From: Candidatus Gottesmanbacteria bacterium
GTDB taxonomy: Bacteria; Patescibacteriota; Microgenomatia; UBA10105; UBA927
Reading direction: 5' to 3'
Assembly (NCBI GenBank): GCA_016182725.1
Contig: JACPFZ010000009.1
Span: 1-12,271 of the forward strand
Length of the DNA: 12,271 nucleotides
Under the pieces are notes generated by a model. The model saw only the letters and a program-made list of their open reading frames with translations. It made no database searches and was not told the origin of the DNA. Shown one piece after another: positions 1 to 6,558 of the stretch (positions are counted from its first letter, which is position 1; every line of letters starts with the position of its first letter). A program made the translations under genes and the position numbers.

Positions 1-1011
1 TTCGACCGCGTAGACAGCTTGTTCTTCATCCACTATGAAGTCAATATCAAAAAACCCTTTATATCCTAACTGCCCCAACACGTGACCAAAAGCATTACCC
101 ATGCGTATCATTTGAACTCTTATACTTTCTGGAAGGACGGAAGAGCCTACTTCTACACCAAGAAACGTTCTTGTATTGGAAAGAGTTTGAGCACAACTGT
201 AAAGATAAAGTGGTTTCCCATCCTTTACATAATACTCTATAGATGGAGAAATAATATTTATATCTGATTTAATGTATCTTTCTACAACTACTAAGCCGTG
301 TCTAAAAAAAGGGTTACTTTCAATTTGACGAACAATAAAATTAATATCAGACCCTGCGGGAATTCTAACATGTCCCATTCCATCTTCTCCATTATCAGGT
401 TTAATGATACACTCAACGCCCCCTTTAGAGAAAAGGTGCGCAACTGTCATTGCTTGTCCCAAGTCGGCACAACTAAATCCTTCGGGAATTCTTATATCGC
501 TAGAACTCATGAGTGATCTGCTAACTTGTCTAAACCCACTCTTTAGATCTATATTTTTGACAGTCCACAGGTTTTCTCTTTCTGGCAATTCAGGAACTGT
601 AATTTTTGCCCCTCCCTGGATCATATTTTCTATAAGAGATACAAATTCGGGTGTAACGCAATAAGGAGATACCACCATTGAAAGATCATTATGAGCCGAA
701 GGCTCAATCAGACGTTGAAGAAGATCTTGATCACCAACAATATCGGTACTAAGCCTGCCGGATCGAGAAGAAGGGCTGTGTAAAACCAAATTAGTATAAC
801 CCAAGGATCGGGATAGATGTTGTTGGTGGAGTGGGTGGAGAGGCTTTGAAGTAACGACAATAGAGTTATTTCCTGCCCAGAATACCCCTTGTTCTTCTAT
901 GCTTTGCTCTATAGCAAGAGCTGAAGCAAAATGATTTGTATCAAGATTTACAAAATCATAAAAAGTTTCAGCTAAATTGGCTATAATAATTCGTTCTTGT
1001 CCTTGTCTCAT
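1..1011 (-). CDS. ATP-grasp domain ligase, C-terminus beyond window
   Basis: An uninterrupted frame of 337 codons runs from an ATG at 1011 to the left edge with no stop, so the gene is partial at its 3' end. A Shine-Dalgarno-like AAGGTGG lies about 8 nt before the ATG. Residues 1-160 resemble a pre-ATP-grasp region and the rest an ATP-grasp fold: a nucleotide-binding lysine and glycine loop (IIKPDNGEDGMG, 202-213), the adenine-contacting strand and hinge (VVVERYI, 241-247), and the start of the metal-binding strand (GFFDIDFIVDEEQAVYAVE, 319-337), where an E-x-N motif would be expected just past the edge. ATP-grasp enzymes join a carboxylate to an amine or similar group through an acylphosphate. 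The layout recalls PGM1-like peptide ligases, but the substrate cannot be read from the sequence. The gene is divergent from rnpB and is more AT-rich than its neighbours. The family call is fairly firm; the subfamily is a guess. Confidence 0.8.
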   Translation of the reverse strand, partial: MRQGQERIIIANLAETFYDFVNLDTNHFASALAIEQSIEEQGVFWAGNNSIVVTSKPLHPLHQQHLSRSLGYTNLVLHSPSSRSGRLSTDIVGDQDLLQRLIEPSAHNDLSMVVSPYCVTPEFVSLIENMIQGGAKITVPELPERENLWTVKNIDLKSGFRQVSRSLMSSSDIRIPEGFSCADLGQAMTVAHLFSKGGVECIIKPDNGEDGMGHVRIPAGSDINFIVRQIESNPFFRHGLVVVERYIKSDINIISPSIEYYVKDGKPLYLYSCAQTLSNTRTFLGVEVGSSVLPESIRVQMIRMGNAFGHVLGQLGYKGFFDIDFIVDEEQAVYAVE

Positions 1012-1046
1012 GTTTTTGACCACCTTGCGTATATTGATGCAGGTAA

Positions 1047-1055
1047 TGGTATAAT
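1047..1055 (+). promoter_or_regulatory. rnpB promoter, extended -10
   Basis: TGGTATAAT is a perfect -10 hexamer with a TG extension. It ends 5 nt before the inferred 5' end of RNase P RNA at about 1061. The best -35 (TTGCGT, 1025-1030) is weak and 19 nt away, so the extended -10 probably carries recognition. The flanking GGTATAATACC (1049-1059) is nearly palindromic, so the same site may also serve the divergent ATP-grasp gene; that part is inference. Confidence 0.7.
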
Positions 1056-1060
1056 ACCCC

Positions 1061-1527
1061 TGTACTTTGGAATCCGGACGCTCGCCCCCTCTTTTTACGT
1101 AAAAAGAGGGGGAGGAAAGTCCAGACAGCAGAATGCAGGGGAGGGAGCGTAAGCTCCACGTCGAAAGATCGGGTATCTTGGCATCGAAAGGTGGCAAGAG
1201 CGATTCCTGAACTAACAGGATGAGAGAGCCACAGAGACGATCATTGCCCTACAGCTTGACAGCTATGGGCAATGGGTGAAACGTTCACCCCGCACGCCGC
1301 AAGGCGTTGTGGGGCGGCAATCCCACCCGCTGCAACCGACGAATCCCCCACTTTTTGTAGAAAGCAATTTCTACAAAAGCAAGGACGCATTCCCAATATT
1401 TTTGTATTTGGTTGAATAAACCAGAAATCAAAAAAGTGGGGGGAAGTTTGCGGGCATAGAGAAATGAGTGCCAATCCCGAGTCTATCGAGGGAAAACAGA
1501 ATCTGGCTTACGAGGTTCCAAGGTACA
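1061..1527 (+). ncRNA. rnpB: RNase P RNA (type A-like)
   Basis: This is the catalytic RNA that trims tRNA 5' leaders. The ends are set by a 12-bp P1 helix: 1061-1072 pairs with 1516-1527 with only one G.U. The universal core is visible: GAGGAAAGTCC at about 1112-1122 (5' half of P4), ACAGAGACGAT near 1231, a GGGTGAAACG segment near 1273, and ACAGAATCTGGCTTACGA at 1497-1514 (3' half of P4). At 467 nt it is longer than the usual 350-400 nt. Two things add length: a perfect 28-nt palindrome at 1085-1112 in the P3 position, and an expanded AT-rich arm closed by 1345-1356 with 1431-1442, located where P16/P17 would lie. No clear L15 GGU motif, which normally pairs with the tRNA CCA end, was found. 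A -10 precedes the gene and a terminator follows directly. Confidence 0.95.
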
Positions 1528-1528
1528 C

Positions 1529-1558
1529 AAAAAAATCCGTCATGTGACGGATTTTTTT
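1529..1558. terminator. Bidirectional intrinsic terminator shared by rnpB and the AI-2E gene
   Basis: ATCCGTC (1535-1541) pairs with GACGGAT (1546-1552) around a 4-nt loop. An A run lies on the left and a T run on the right, so the hairpin has a U tract in both directions. It ends rnpB transcription on the plus strand. The stop codon (1542-1540) of the converging AI-2E family gene lies inside the stem. Confidence 0.85.
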
Positions 1559-2514
1559 GTAAGAAGCTCATTGGTCATGACTTGGGCCACCAATACAACG
1601 GGCACAGCAAGCACCGCACCCACAACGCCGGCGAGCTTAGCCCCAATCATAAGCGCCACAATGGTAATAAGCGGCGATAAACCAACGCTTCGCCTCATGA
1701 CAAACGGCACAATGGCGTGGTTTTCTACCTGCTGAATAATAAAGTATAATGCGGCAACACTTAACGCGAGAAATGGCGATGCGGTAAACGCAACAAAAAC
1801 CGCCGGTACGGCTGATATAATCGGGCCAATCATCGGAACAATTTCAAGAATCCCTGCCACAACAGCAAGGGGAAGGGCGTACTCCACATGAAGAAGAGTC
1901 AGTCCAATATACGTCAAAACACCGATCGTCACCATAAGGAACAGTTGACCCCGCACCCATGCGCCAAGCCGCTCTTCTATGTCAGTAAGGAGAGAAAGCA
2001 GGTTTTTCCCGCGTTCTTCTCCAAGCGTATCGAGAAGGAGCTTTCTGATATTTCTTCGTTCGAGAAGAAAGTAGAACGTAAAAACTAATACGGTCAGAGT
2101 CGTCACGATATTAGAAAATACTCCCACGGTCACCCGAACGATATTTTCTCCTATCGGCGCTATTTGCTGAGTCAATGCCCGAACGTCAATGTCCCAATAC
2201 GGCATCACGCGAGAAACAAAAGAAGGAAGTGCTGCCACAAATTTCGTTACCTGCATGACGAGAAGTGGTATGGTACTCGCAACAGAGAATCCTAAAAATC
2301 CAAATACCAACAAATAGATAATAAAAATGGCAATGATTCGAGGAATTTTAAATCGCGCAAGCCACTCTACGAGCGGGCGCAGAGCAGTCATTACGAGAAA
2401 CGAAATAAAAAGAAGATACAAAATATCCCGAATCTGGAAAAGCACCCAGATACTGGCCATCAACACTACCGTAAAAATAATCGTCCGATGAGAAATTTCA
2501 ATTTTTGATGTCAT
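1540..2514 (-). CDS. AI-2E family transporter (PerM/YdiK-like)
   Basis: A 324-residue polytopic membrane protein, the usual size for the AI-2E transporter family (PF01594). Two N-terminal hydrophobic helices (about 10-42) are followed by a third at 58-82. A soluble segment (about 85-125) leads to a helix at 130-152, a charged stretch (152-190), and a C-terminal block of helices. Family motifs include EIVPMIGPIISAVPAV (224-239), ENHAIVPFVMRRSVGLSPL (264-282) and a Gly/Ala/Val-rich last helix. Members have been linked to autoinducer-2 export or to Na+/H+ antiport; the substrate here is unknown. The start at 2514 fits the family N-terminus. The frame is open back to a TTG at 2565, but that part lies inside repeat element A. 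No Shine-Dalgarno is visible: the ATG directly abuts the element. The stop is embedded in the shared terminator. Confidence 0.88.
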   Translation of the reverse strand: MTSKIEISHRTIIFTVVLMASIWVLFQIRDILYLLFISFLVMTALRPLVEWLARFKIPRIIAIFIIYLLVFGFLGFSVASTIPLLVMQVTKFVAALPSFVSRVMPYWDIDVRALTQQIAPIGENIVRVTVGVFSNIVTTLTVLVFTFYFLLERRNIRKLLLDTLGEERGKNLLSLLTDIEERLGAWVRGQLFLMVTIGVLTYIGLTLLHVEYALPLAVVAGILEIVPMIGPIISAVPAVFVAFTASPFLALSVAALYFIIQQVENHAIVPFVMRRSVGLSPLITIVALMIGAKLAGVVGAVLAVPVVLVAQVMTNELLTKKSVT

Positions 2515-2658
2515 CCAGGTAGTGAAGTTTCGACCTTTGCGTTTTACGCTTTTGGGAAACCTCAATGTCCTTTCTTTTACTAAACTTTTCTTTATATACT
2601 CAGGTAATCTAGCTTGACGCGCAAAGATATAAAAGCGTGTCGAAACTCTACTACCTGG
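2515..2658 (-). repeat. Structured inverted-repeat element, copy A (144 bp)
   Basis: The terminal arms are CCAGGTAGTGAAGTTTCGAC (2515-2534) and GTCGAAACTCTACTACCTGG (2639-2658). They pair over 20 positions with one A.C mismatch and one neighbouring G.U. Immediately inside, ACGCTTTT (2546-2553) is complementary to AAAAGCGT (2631-2638), leaving an 11-nt bulge (2535-2545) on one side only. The same architecture with compensated base changes occurs at 8418-8552. The element fills the spacer between the miaA stop and the AI-2E gene start, and is flanked by TCAT on both sides (2511-2514 and 2659-2662), a possible 4-bp target duplication. It contains no convincing coding frame. The strand is given so that the A-rich bulge lies 3', matching copy B. 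Confidence 0.85.
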
Positions 2659-3552
2659 TCATGCATAGTTAGTATACCATGAATCAACGAGAGCAAGAAC
2701 ATCTTGTATGTATGTTTCTTTTGTAATGTCAAACCAGTGAGTCCCAGACTGTTTCTTAAACCACGTCATTTGCCGCTTTGCATAGGCTCGTTCTTCCGCC
2801 ACCCATGTCTTGATGGCATCTTTTTTTGAGATGGTGCCTTGTAAGAATTGTTGGATAGCAGAAAAACCAAGAATGGGTGCGATTGGCTGCTCTTTGGTGT
2901 TTTGGACTTCACGAACCGCATCATCCCAACGGGTCATCACGCGTTTTTGTATTCGGTCTTCGAGTAGAGGCAGTGGTGCGATCAATCCTATTTGGAAGAT
3001 ATCCCCAGGGGTCCTGATTGTTTCGTGATCAATAGGATGTGACGATCTCCACTGGGTAATTTCTATGGCGCGGATAAGCCGCCGGGGATTATCTTTGTCA
3101 GACTCATTCATGCTATTCCATTTATATTGGTCAATACGTTTAAGTTCTTCCTGTAACACTTCACGGGGCGCATTGCCAAATTTCTTACGGAGCATGACAT
3201 TAGGTGGTATATGAATCTGAGAAAGAGGGTGTGTAAGCGCTTTTATGTATAAGCCTGTGCCTCCCACGACAATGGGCAACTTTTTTCTCCTCTCAATATC
3301 GTTTATAATCTTTTGTGCAAGCCGTTGGTAGAGAGAGACACTAAACAGTTTCGTGAGGCTCGCAACATCATACATCCAGATTCGTTCGTCACCATGTGTT
3401 GGTCTGTCTTTTCCGGTCAATGCATCTAATCCGTTATAGACCTGACGGGAATCCGCTGAAACAAGTTCTCCGCCAAACGTACTCGCGAGTGTAAGCGCCA
3501 ACTGCGTTTTCCCCGTCGCCGTGGGTCCACAAATAACGAGGAGTTTATGCAT
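2659..3552 (-). CDS. miaA: tRNA dimethylallyltransferase
   Basis: MiaA transfers a dimethylallyl group to N6 of A37 in tRNAs that read UNN codons. From the ATG at 3552 the protein is 297 residues, the family norm. Visible motifs are the P-loop GPTATGKT (9-16), SADSRQVY (32-39) with the catalytic Asp, VGGTGLYI (96-103), NPRRLIRAIEI (155-165) and AKRQMTWF (258-265). The frame stays open upstream to 3744, but those residues are not MiaA-like and overlap the preceding gene in another frame, so the later start is preferred. No good Shine-Dalgarno is seen; the ATG lies 13 nt past the upstream stop, so translation is probably coupled. The stop is followed directly by repeat element A. Confidence 0.95.
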   Translation of the reverse strand: MHKLLVICGPTATGKTQLALTLASTFGGELVSADSRQVYNGLDALTGKDRPTHGDERIWMYDVASLTKLFSVSLYQRLAQKIINDIERRKKLPIVVGGTGLYIKALTHPLSQIHIPPNVMLRKKFGNAPREVLQEELKRIDQYKWNSMNESDKDNPRRLIRAIEITQWRSSHPIDHETIRTPGDIFQIGLIAPLPLLEDRIQKRVMTRWDDAVREVQNTKEQPIAPILGFSAIQQFLQGTISKKDAIKTWVAEERAYAKRQMTWFKKQSGTHWFDITKETYIQDVLALVDSWYTNYA

Positions 3553-3565
3553 TGAAGCTAAATGC

Positions 3566-4090
3566 TCACTCTTTGCCGACAATAACGCGGGCATCGTAGG
3601 AGACAGTTGAGGCAAGTGCGGCAGCATCGGTTGCCAATGCATACGTATCTTCCAAATCATCGATAAGCAATTTTTGATACGCTTCTTTTCCTTCCTGTAC
3701 CTGTACTTCTGTCTTGTCATACGTATAGTCATCAGCATTGGCAACGTCTGCGACTGTATATCCTTTGTCCTCCAAAAATGCTTTCATTTTTGATGCAGCT
3801 CCCGGTACCTTGGATCGAGATTCTGTGTGCATGGCAATTTCTGGCATCACTGCCGGTGGCTTTGGTCTCTTAAATAATTCTGCTACCACTGCTTCTTCTT
3901 GGAGTTCGGACTCGCGAGGTATGGTTTGTGCGGACTCGGCAGATGCTTCGTGAGGTGTTTGGGCAGCTTCTTGGGGAGGAGCTTCCGCGATTGAAGAAAT
4001 CGATGTTTCTTCTTCTACAACCTCAACCACGTGCTTCACCGGAGTTGAAGCAACATGTTCTTCTGCAGTTTTTCGCTTTTTGATTGCCAT
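3566..4090 (-). CDS. LytR C-terminal domain (LytR_C) protein without membrane anchor
   Basis: The protein has 174 residues. Residues 1-95 are rich in Glu, Ala, Pro and Ser, low in complexity and probably disordered. Residues about 96-174 resemble the LytR_C domain (PF13399): a helix, then GYTVADVANADDYTYDKTEV (110-129), a helix, and a terminal strand YDARVIVGKE. In LytR-CpsA-Psr and related envelope proteins this domain lies outside the membrane and its function is poorly known. Here no signal peptide or membrane helix is visible, and the N-terminus is basic (MAIKKRK). The gene heads the miaA/AI-2E group, and its promoter places the transcript start almost at the ATG. The domain call rests on pattern recall and is moderately certain. 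Confidence 0.7.
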   Translation of the reverse strand: MAIKKRKTAEEHVASTPVKHVVEVVEEETSISSIAEAPPQEAAQTPHEASAESAQTIPRESELQEEAVVAELFKRPKPPAVMPEIAMHTESRSKVPGAASKMKAFLEDKGYTVADVANADDYTYDKTEVQVQEGKEAYQKLLIDDLEDTYALATDAAALASTVSYDARVIVGKE

Positions 4091-4098
4091 ACCCTAAG

Positions 4099-4126
4099 TG
4101 TATACCACACACCGAATAAGATTCAA
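4099..4126 (-). promoter_or_regulatory. Promoter for the LytR_C-miaA-AI-2E group, near-leaderless
   Basis: On the minus strand TTGAAT (4126-4121) is separated by 16 nt from TATACA (4104-4099), which has a TGG extension in front. The expected transcript start lies within a few nucleotides of the ATG at 4090, leaving no room for a Shine-Dalgarno site and implying a leaderless or nearly leaderless mRNA. Confidence 0.65.
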
Positions 4127-4147
4127 CCCCGATAAAATCGTGGATCA

Positions 4148-4164
4148 ACCCCGCCAAGCGGGGT
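4148..4164 (-). terminator. GC hairpin at the end of the ABC exporter operon
   Basis: ACCCCGC (4148-4154) pairs with GCGGGGT (4158-4164) around a 3-nt loop, touching the stop codon of the last permease gene (4166-4164). Only a short, displaced T stretch (ATTTTAT) follows on the minus strand, so this is a weak terminator or a palindromic repeat. A similar hairpin follows the HU gene. Confidence 0.5.
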
Positions 4165-4934
4165 CAACTAGAAGCTGATGCATAAAGGCTTAATGAATAC
4201 CTCCAAATACGAAGACACAAGAGGAGAAACAACATCCCGAGTATAAGAGCCACCACAATGGCGACAGGAGAAAGAAAACCCAGAAAGGCCTTCGCCGGAA
4301 AAGTCATCATAACCCCAACCGGAATCACAAATGTAAGCATACTGCGCAATGGTTCACGGTAAATATCCACCGGAACTCTCCCCATGCTCGTTACATCCCG
4401 ATAGATCATAATCGTGTGATCAATTTCCGTGGTCATAATAGCAAGAGCAAGAACCAAGATATGAAATCCAGTAGCTATCAGGAAACCATTGATAAGGAGG
4501 AGAACATAAAGACTGAGACTTAAGAAACTTACGGTACCTAATCTCGTGGCCACGTAGATAAGCGCCCCGATATATGGAATAAGCATAAATAAATCCAAAG
4601 GGTCAGCGCCACCCGCTAGTGCACGAAACAAGGGGTTTATGGGCTTTACCAAAACCAAGTCAAAATCTCCGGAAACCACCATGGGGCGAAACCGATAGGC
4701 CACAGTATCAATGAAATTAAAGGTTAAAAAGAAAAATACTACCTGCGCCACAGAATAGTGAGCCAAGAATTCTGTTCTGGTAAAAAGCGCTAAAAGAAAT
4801 ACAATAAAAAATCCAAAACGAAGAATTTTTCCAATGAAAAAAAGAATTGCGTTGAATCGATTTGTCAGAGAAACGAGAAATGAATTCTCTGTCAGCTTCC
4901 ACCATAAAAGAAGATATTTCCCCAATGTTGTCAT
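4164..4934 (-). CDS. ABC-2 family exporter permease, COG3694-type, second copy
   Basis: A 256-residue membrane protein with six predicted hydrophobic helices and no periplasmic domain, matching the ABC2_membrane_6 group (PF06182, formerly DUF990). The conserved cytoplasmic stretch after the second helix is visible (YRFRPMVVSGDFDLVLVKPINPLFR), as is the family ending Y-x-S-A-S-S. Start: ATG at 4934 with GGAGGG just ahead. It overlaps the stop of the upstream permease gene as ATGA, so translation is coupled. It is the last gene of the operon and is paralogous to the gene at 5769-6557. It probably forms a heterodimeric pore with the product of the overlapping gene and uses the ATPase encoded at 7425-8402. 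The exported substrate is unknown. Confidence 0.85.
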   Translation of the reverse strand: MTTLGKYLLLWWKLTENSFLVSLTNRFNAILFFIGKILRFGFFIVFLLALFTRTEFLAHYSVAQVVFFFLTFNFIDTVAYRFRPMVVSGDFDLVLVKPINPLFRALAGGADPLDLFMLIPYIGALIYVATRLGTVSFLSLSLYVLLLINGFLIATGFHILVLALAIMTTEIDHTIMIYRDVTSMGRVPVDIYREPLRSMLTFVIPVGVMMTFPAKAFLGFLSPVAIVVALILGMLFLLLCLRIWRYSLSLYASASS

Positions 4935-5725
4935 CTTCCCTCCGCAGTGTACACTTTCAATCCCTTCTGCCAAAGAACCTGAGCACAGACCATAAGTCCG
5001 ATAATCCAGGCTATACTGATAGCAAATCCTTGAAGCAACATTTCGATAGGTAACTGTCTAAGATATACCTTCAAGGGAAAATAGAGGAAATAGGAAAATG
5101 GTAAGAGTTGACTAATAAAAAAAATCGGTTTTGGCAAAATATCTAAGGGAAACAATGCGCCGGCAAAAAATTCCATAATGACAAACGAAAGAAATCTGGG
5201 CGCCCACACATCCGGTGTCCAAAATCCCAAAAATCCAAAAATAAGACTAAAGAAAAAATAGAGTATCGTTCCTATGATAATTGCAGCAAGAAAAAACAAA
5301 AGAGTGACAATATTTGTTTGGATAAAAATAGGGGGACGAAGAAAAAAATAAAGCACAGTAATCTCAACTACTGCAAATGTAAAATTTAATAATTTATCTC
5401 CTATATCACGAGCAATATAATAATGGAAAAAATGAAATGGCCGAAGCAAAAAGTTAGAAAGATCTCCTTTGTTAATCACATCGCCTATATCCATCGTCGT
5501 TGTTCCAAGTACGAGTGTCCGAACAATAGAGCTTAAAAGAATATACGTAAGAATCATCGACTGCGTGTAGCCAAAAAATTCCTGTTTTTGGGAAAAAATC
5601 GCCCACCACAAAAAATAGACCACCAAAATCTGCATCACCATCCGCACCCGCCAAAGAACGAAATTCAGCCGATACATCATATACTCCGCCCACGTGTCTT
5701 TGATAATTTGCAGATATTTTTTCAT
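4931..5725 (-). CDS. ABC-2 family exporter permease, COG4587-type, second copy
   Basis: A 264-residue integral membrane protein starting MKKYLQIIKDTWAEYMMYR, with an N-terminal amphipathic segment followed by about six hydrophobic helices. The motif MDIGDVINKGDLSNFLLRPF is the hallmark of this permease group (gate region after helix 2), and the protein ends in a short basic tail, KGLKVYTAEGR. The frame extends to 5803, but the extra residues overlap the end of the upstream gene and are not family-like. No Shine-Dalgarno precedes the 5725 ATG; an inverted-repeat hairpin (5734-5767) fills the spacer instead. It is paralogous to the gene at 6559-7356. Confidence 0.85.
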   Translation of the reverse strand: MKKYLQIIKDTWAEYMMYRLNFVLWRVRMVMQILVVYFLWWAIFSQKQEFFGYTQSMILTYILLSSIVRTLVLGTTTMDIGDVINKGDLSNFLLRPFHFFHYYIARDIGDKLLNFTFAVVEITVLYFFLRPPIFIQTNIVTLLFFLAAIIIGTILYFFFSLIFGFLGFWTPDVWAPRFLSFVIMEFFAGALFPLDILPKPIFFISQLLPFSYFLYFPLKVYLRQLPIEMLLQGFAISIAWIIGLMVCAQVLWQKGLKVYTAEGR

Positions 5726-5733
5726 AAAGAAAC

Positions 5734-5767
5734 ATACCAAACTCAAGCGGCCGTATGAGTTTGGCAT
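5734..5767 (-). repeat. Hairpin between the two permease pairs
   Basis: ATACCAAACTCA (5734-5745) and TGAGTTTGGCAT (5756-5767) are inverted repeats with one non-Watson-Crick pair in 12 and a 10-nt GC-rich loop. On the minus strand the hairpin is followed by TTTCTTT and then the next ATG. It could attenuate transcription or stabilise mRNA ends between the two permease pairs. Confidence 0.6.
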
Positions 5768-5768
5768 A

Positions 5769-6557
5769 CTAGCTGCTTGCACTGGTGTAATATCGGAGCG
5801 CAAATTTCCAGAGTTTTCTTGAGATCACAAAAAGTACTGCTGCAAAAAATAATAAACTTAGTACATCAAATAAAGACGCACGCGCCACTAAAAATTTAAT
5901 TGGCGTTGTGATAATAAGCGTAATTGGTAGAAGAAAGAGAAACAGATATTCAGAAGCATTCTTGTACATTTCTCCCGGAAATCTCGTCATGCCGGAAACA
6001 GAGTACATAAGTTCAATGAGGTTAGATAACCTAGGAGACCATATGAGGAAGGTTGCGACGATAAACCATATTGAATACAAAAGCAGCAGACCAAAAAACA
6101 ATAAAACAAAAAACAATGCAATCGCCAAAGGATTTAGTTCAATCGCAATTATGCGCCGGAAATAAAAAAGAAATCCGATGCCCAATAATACTCTGGTGCT
6201 GGCAGTGTAATTTACCCACCGCATACTTAAGAGAAATTGTGAATCCATGGGTTTGACTAAAAAGGTATCTAGCTGGGCGAAATTAATAATTTCCGCCATG
6301 CGTTCGAAATTTCTTGAAAACAACGTATGAAAGACACCGATCATAATGCTATACGCGCACGTGAGAAGGATTATTTCTTCCCGTTTCCATCCATATACGG
6401 ATGTCGTTTTCGAAGTAAGCAAGAATATAGAAATAAATGAAAAAATTCCCCACGCAAAACTGGAACCCATGCTATTTATAAAGTTGGCACGATATGCCAT
6501 GAGCGTCTCTAAACTCATCTCGCAAAGCTTGCGATAGACTCGAAGGTATCGCTGCAT
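5769..6557 (-). CDS. ABC-2 family exporter permease, COG3694-type, first copy
   Basis: A 262-residue protein with about six membrane helices. The conserved segment FERMAEIINFAQLDTFLVKPMDSQF after helix 2 and the SGMTRFPGEMY region before helix 5 are typical of the PF06182 permeases. The C-terminus is YTSASS, matching YASASS in the paralogue at 4164-4934. The ATG at 6557 lies one base after the TAG of the upstream permease gene; a weak GGGG element precedes it by about 7 nt within that gene's last codons. The pairing with the gene at 6559-7356 suggests a heterodimeric channel. Confidence 0.86.
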   Translation of the reverse strand: MQRYLRVYRKLCEMSLETLMAYRANFINSMGSSFAWGIFSFISIFLLTSKTTSVYGWKREEIILLTCAYSIMIGVFHTLFSRNFERMAEIINFAQLDTFLVKPMDSQFLLSMRWVNYTASTRVLLGIGFLFYFRRIIAIELNPLAIALFFVLLFFGLLLLYSIWFIVATFLIWSPRLSNLIELMYSVSGMTRFPGEMYKNASEYLFLFLLPITLIITTPIKFLVARASLFDVLSLLFFAAVLFVISRKLWKFALRYYTSASS

Positions 6558-6558
6558 A

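Noticed and set aside
1241..1474. 77-residue minus-strand frame
   Set aside because: It lies entirely within RNase P RNA on the opposite strand.
2515..2658. Integron attC site
   Set aside because: The folded layout with an unpaired centre and a bulge is similar, but the RYYYAAC/GTTRRRY core boxes are absent and no integrase or cassette array is seen.
3553..3744. N-terminal extension of MiaA
   Set aside because: The residues precede the P-loop by an unusual distance, are not family-like and overlap the LytR_C gene in another frame.
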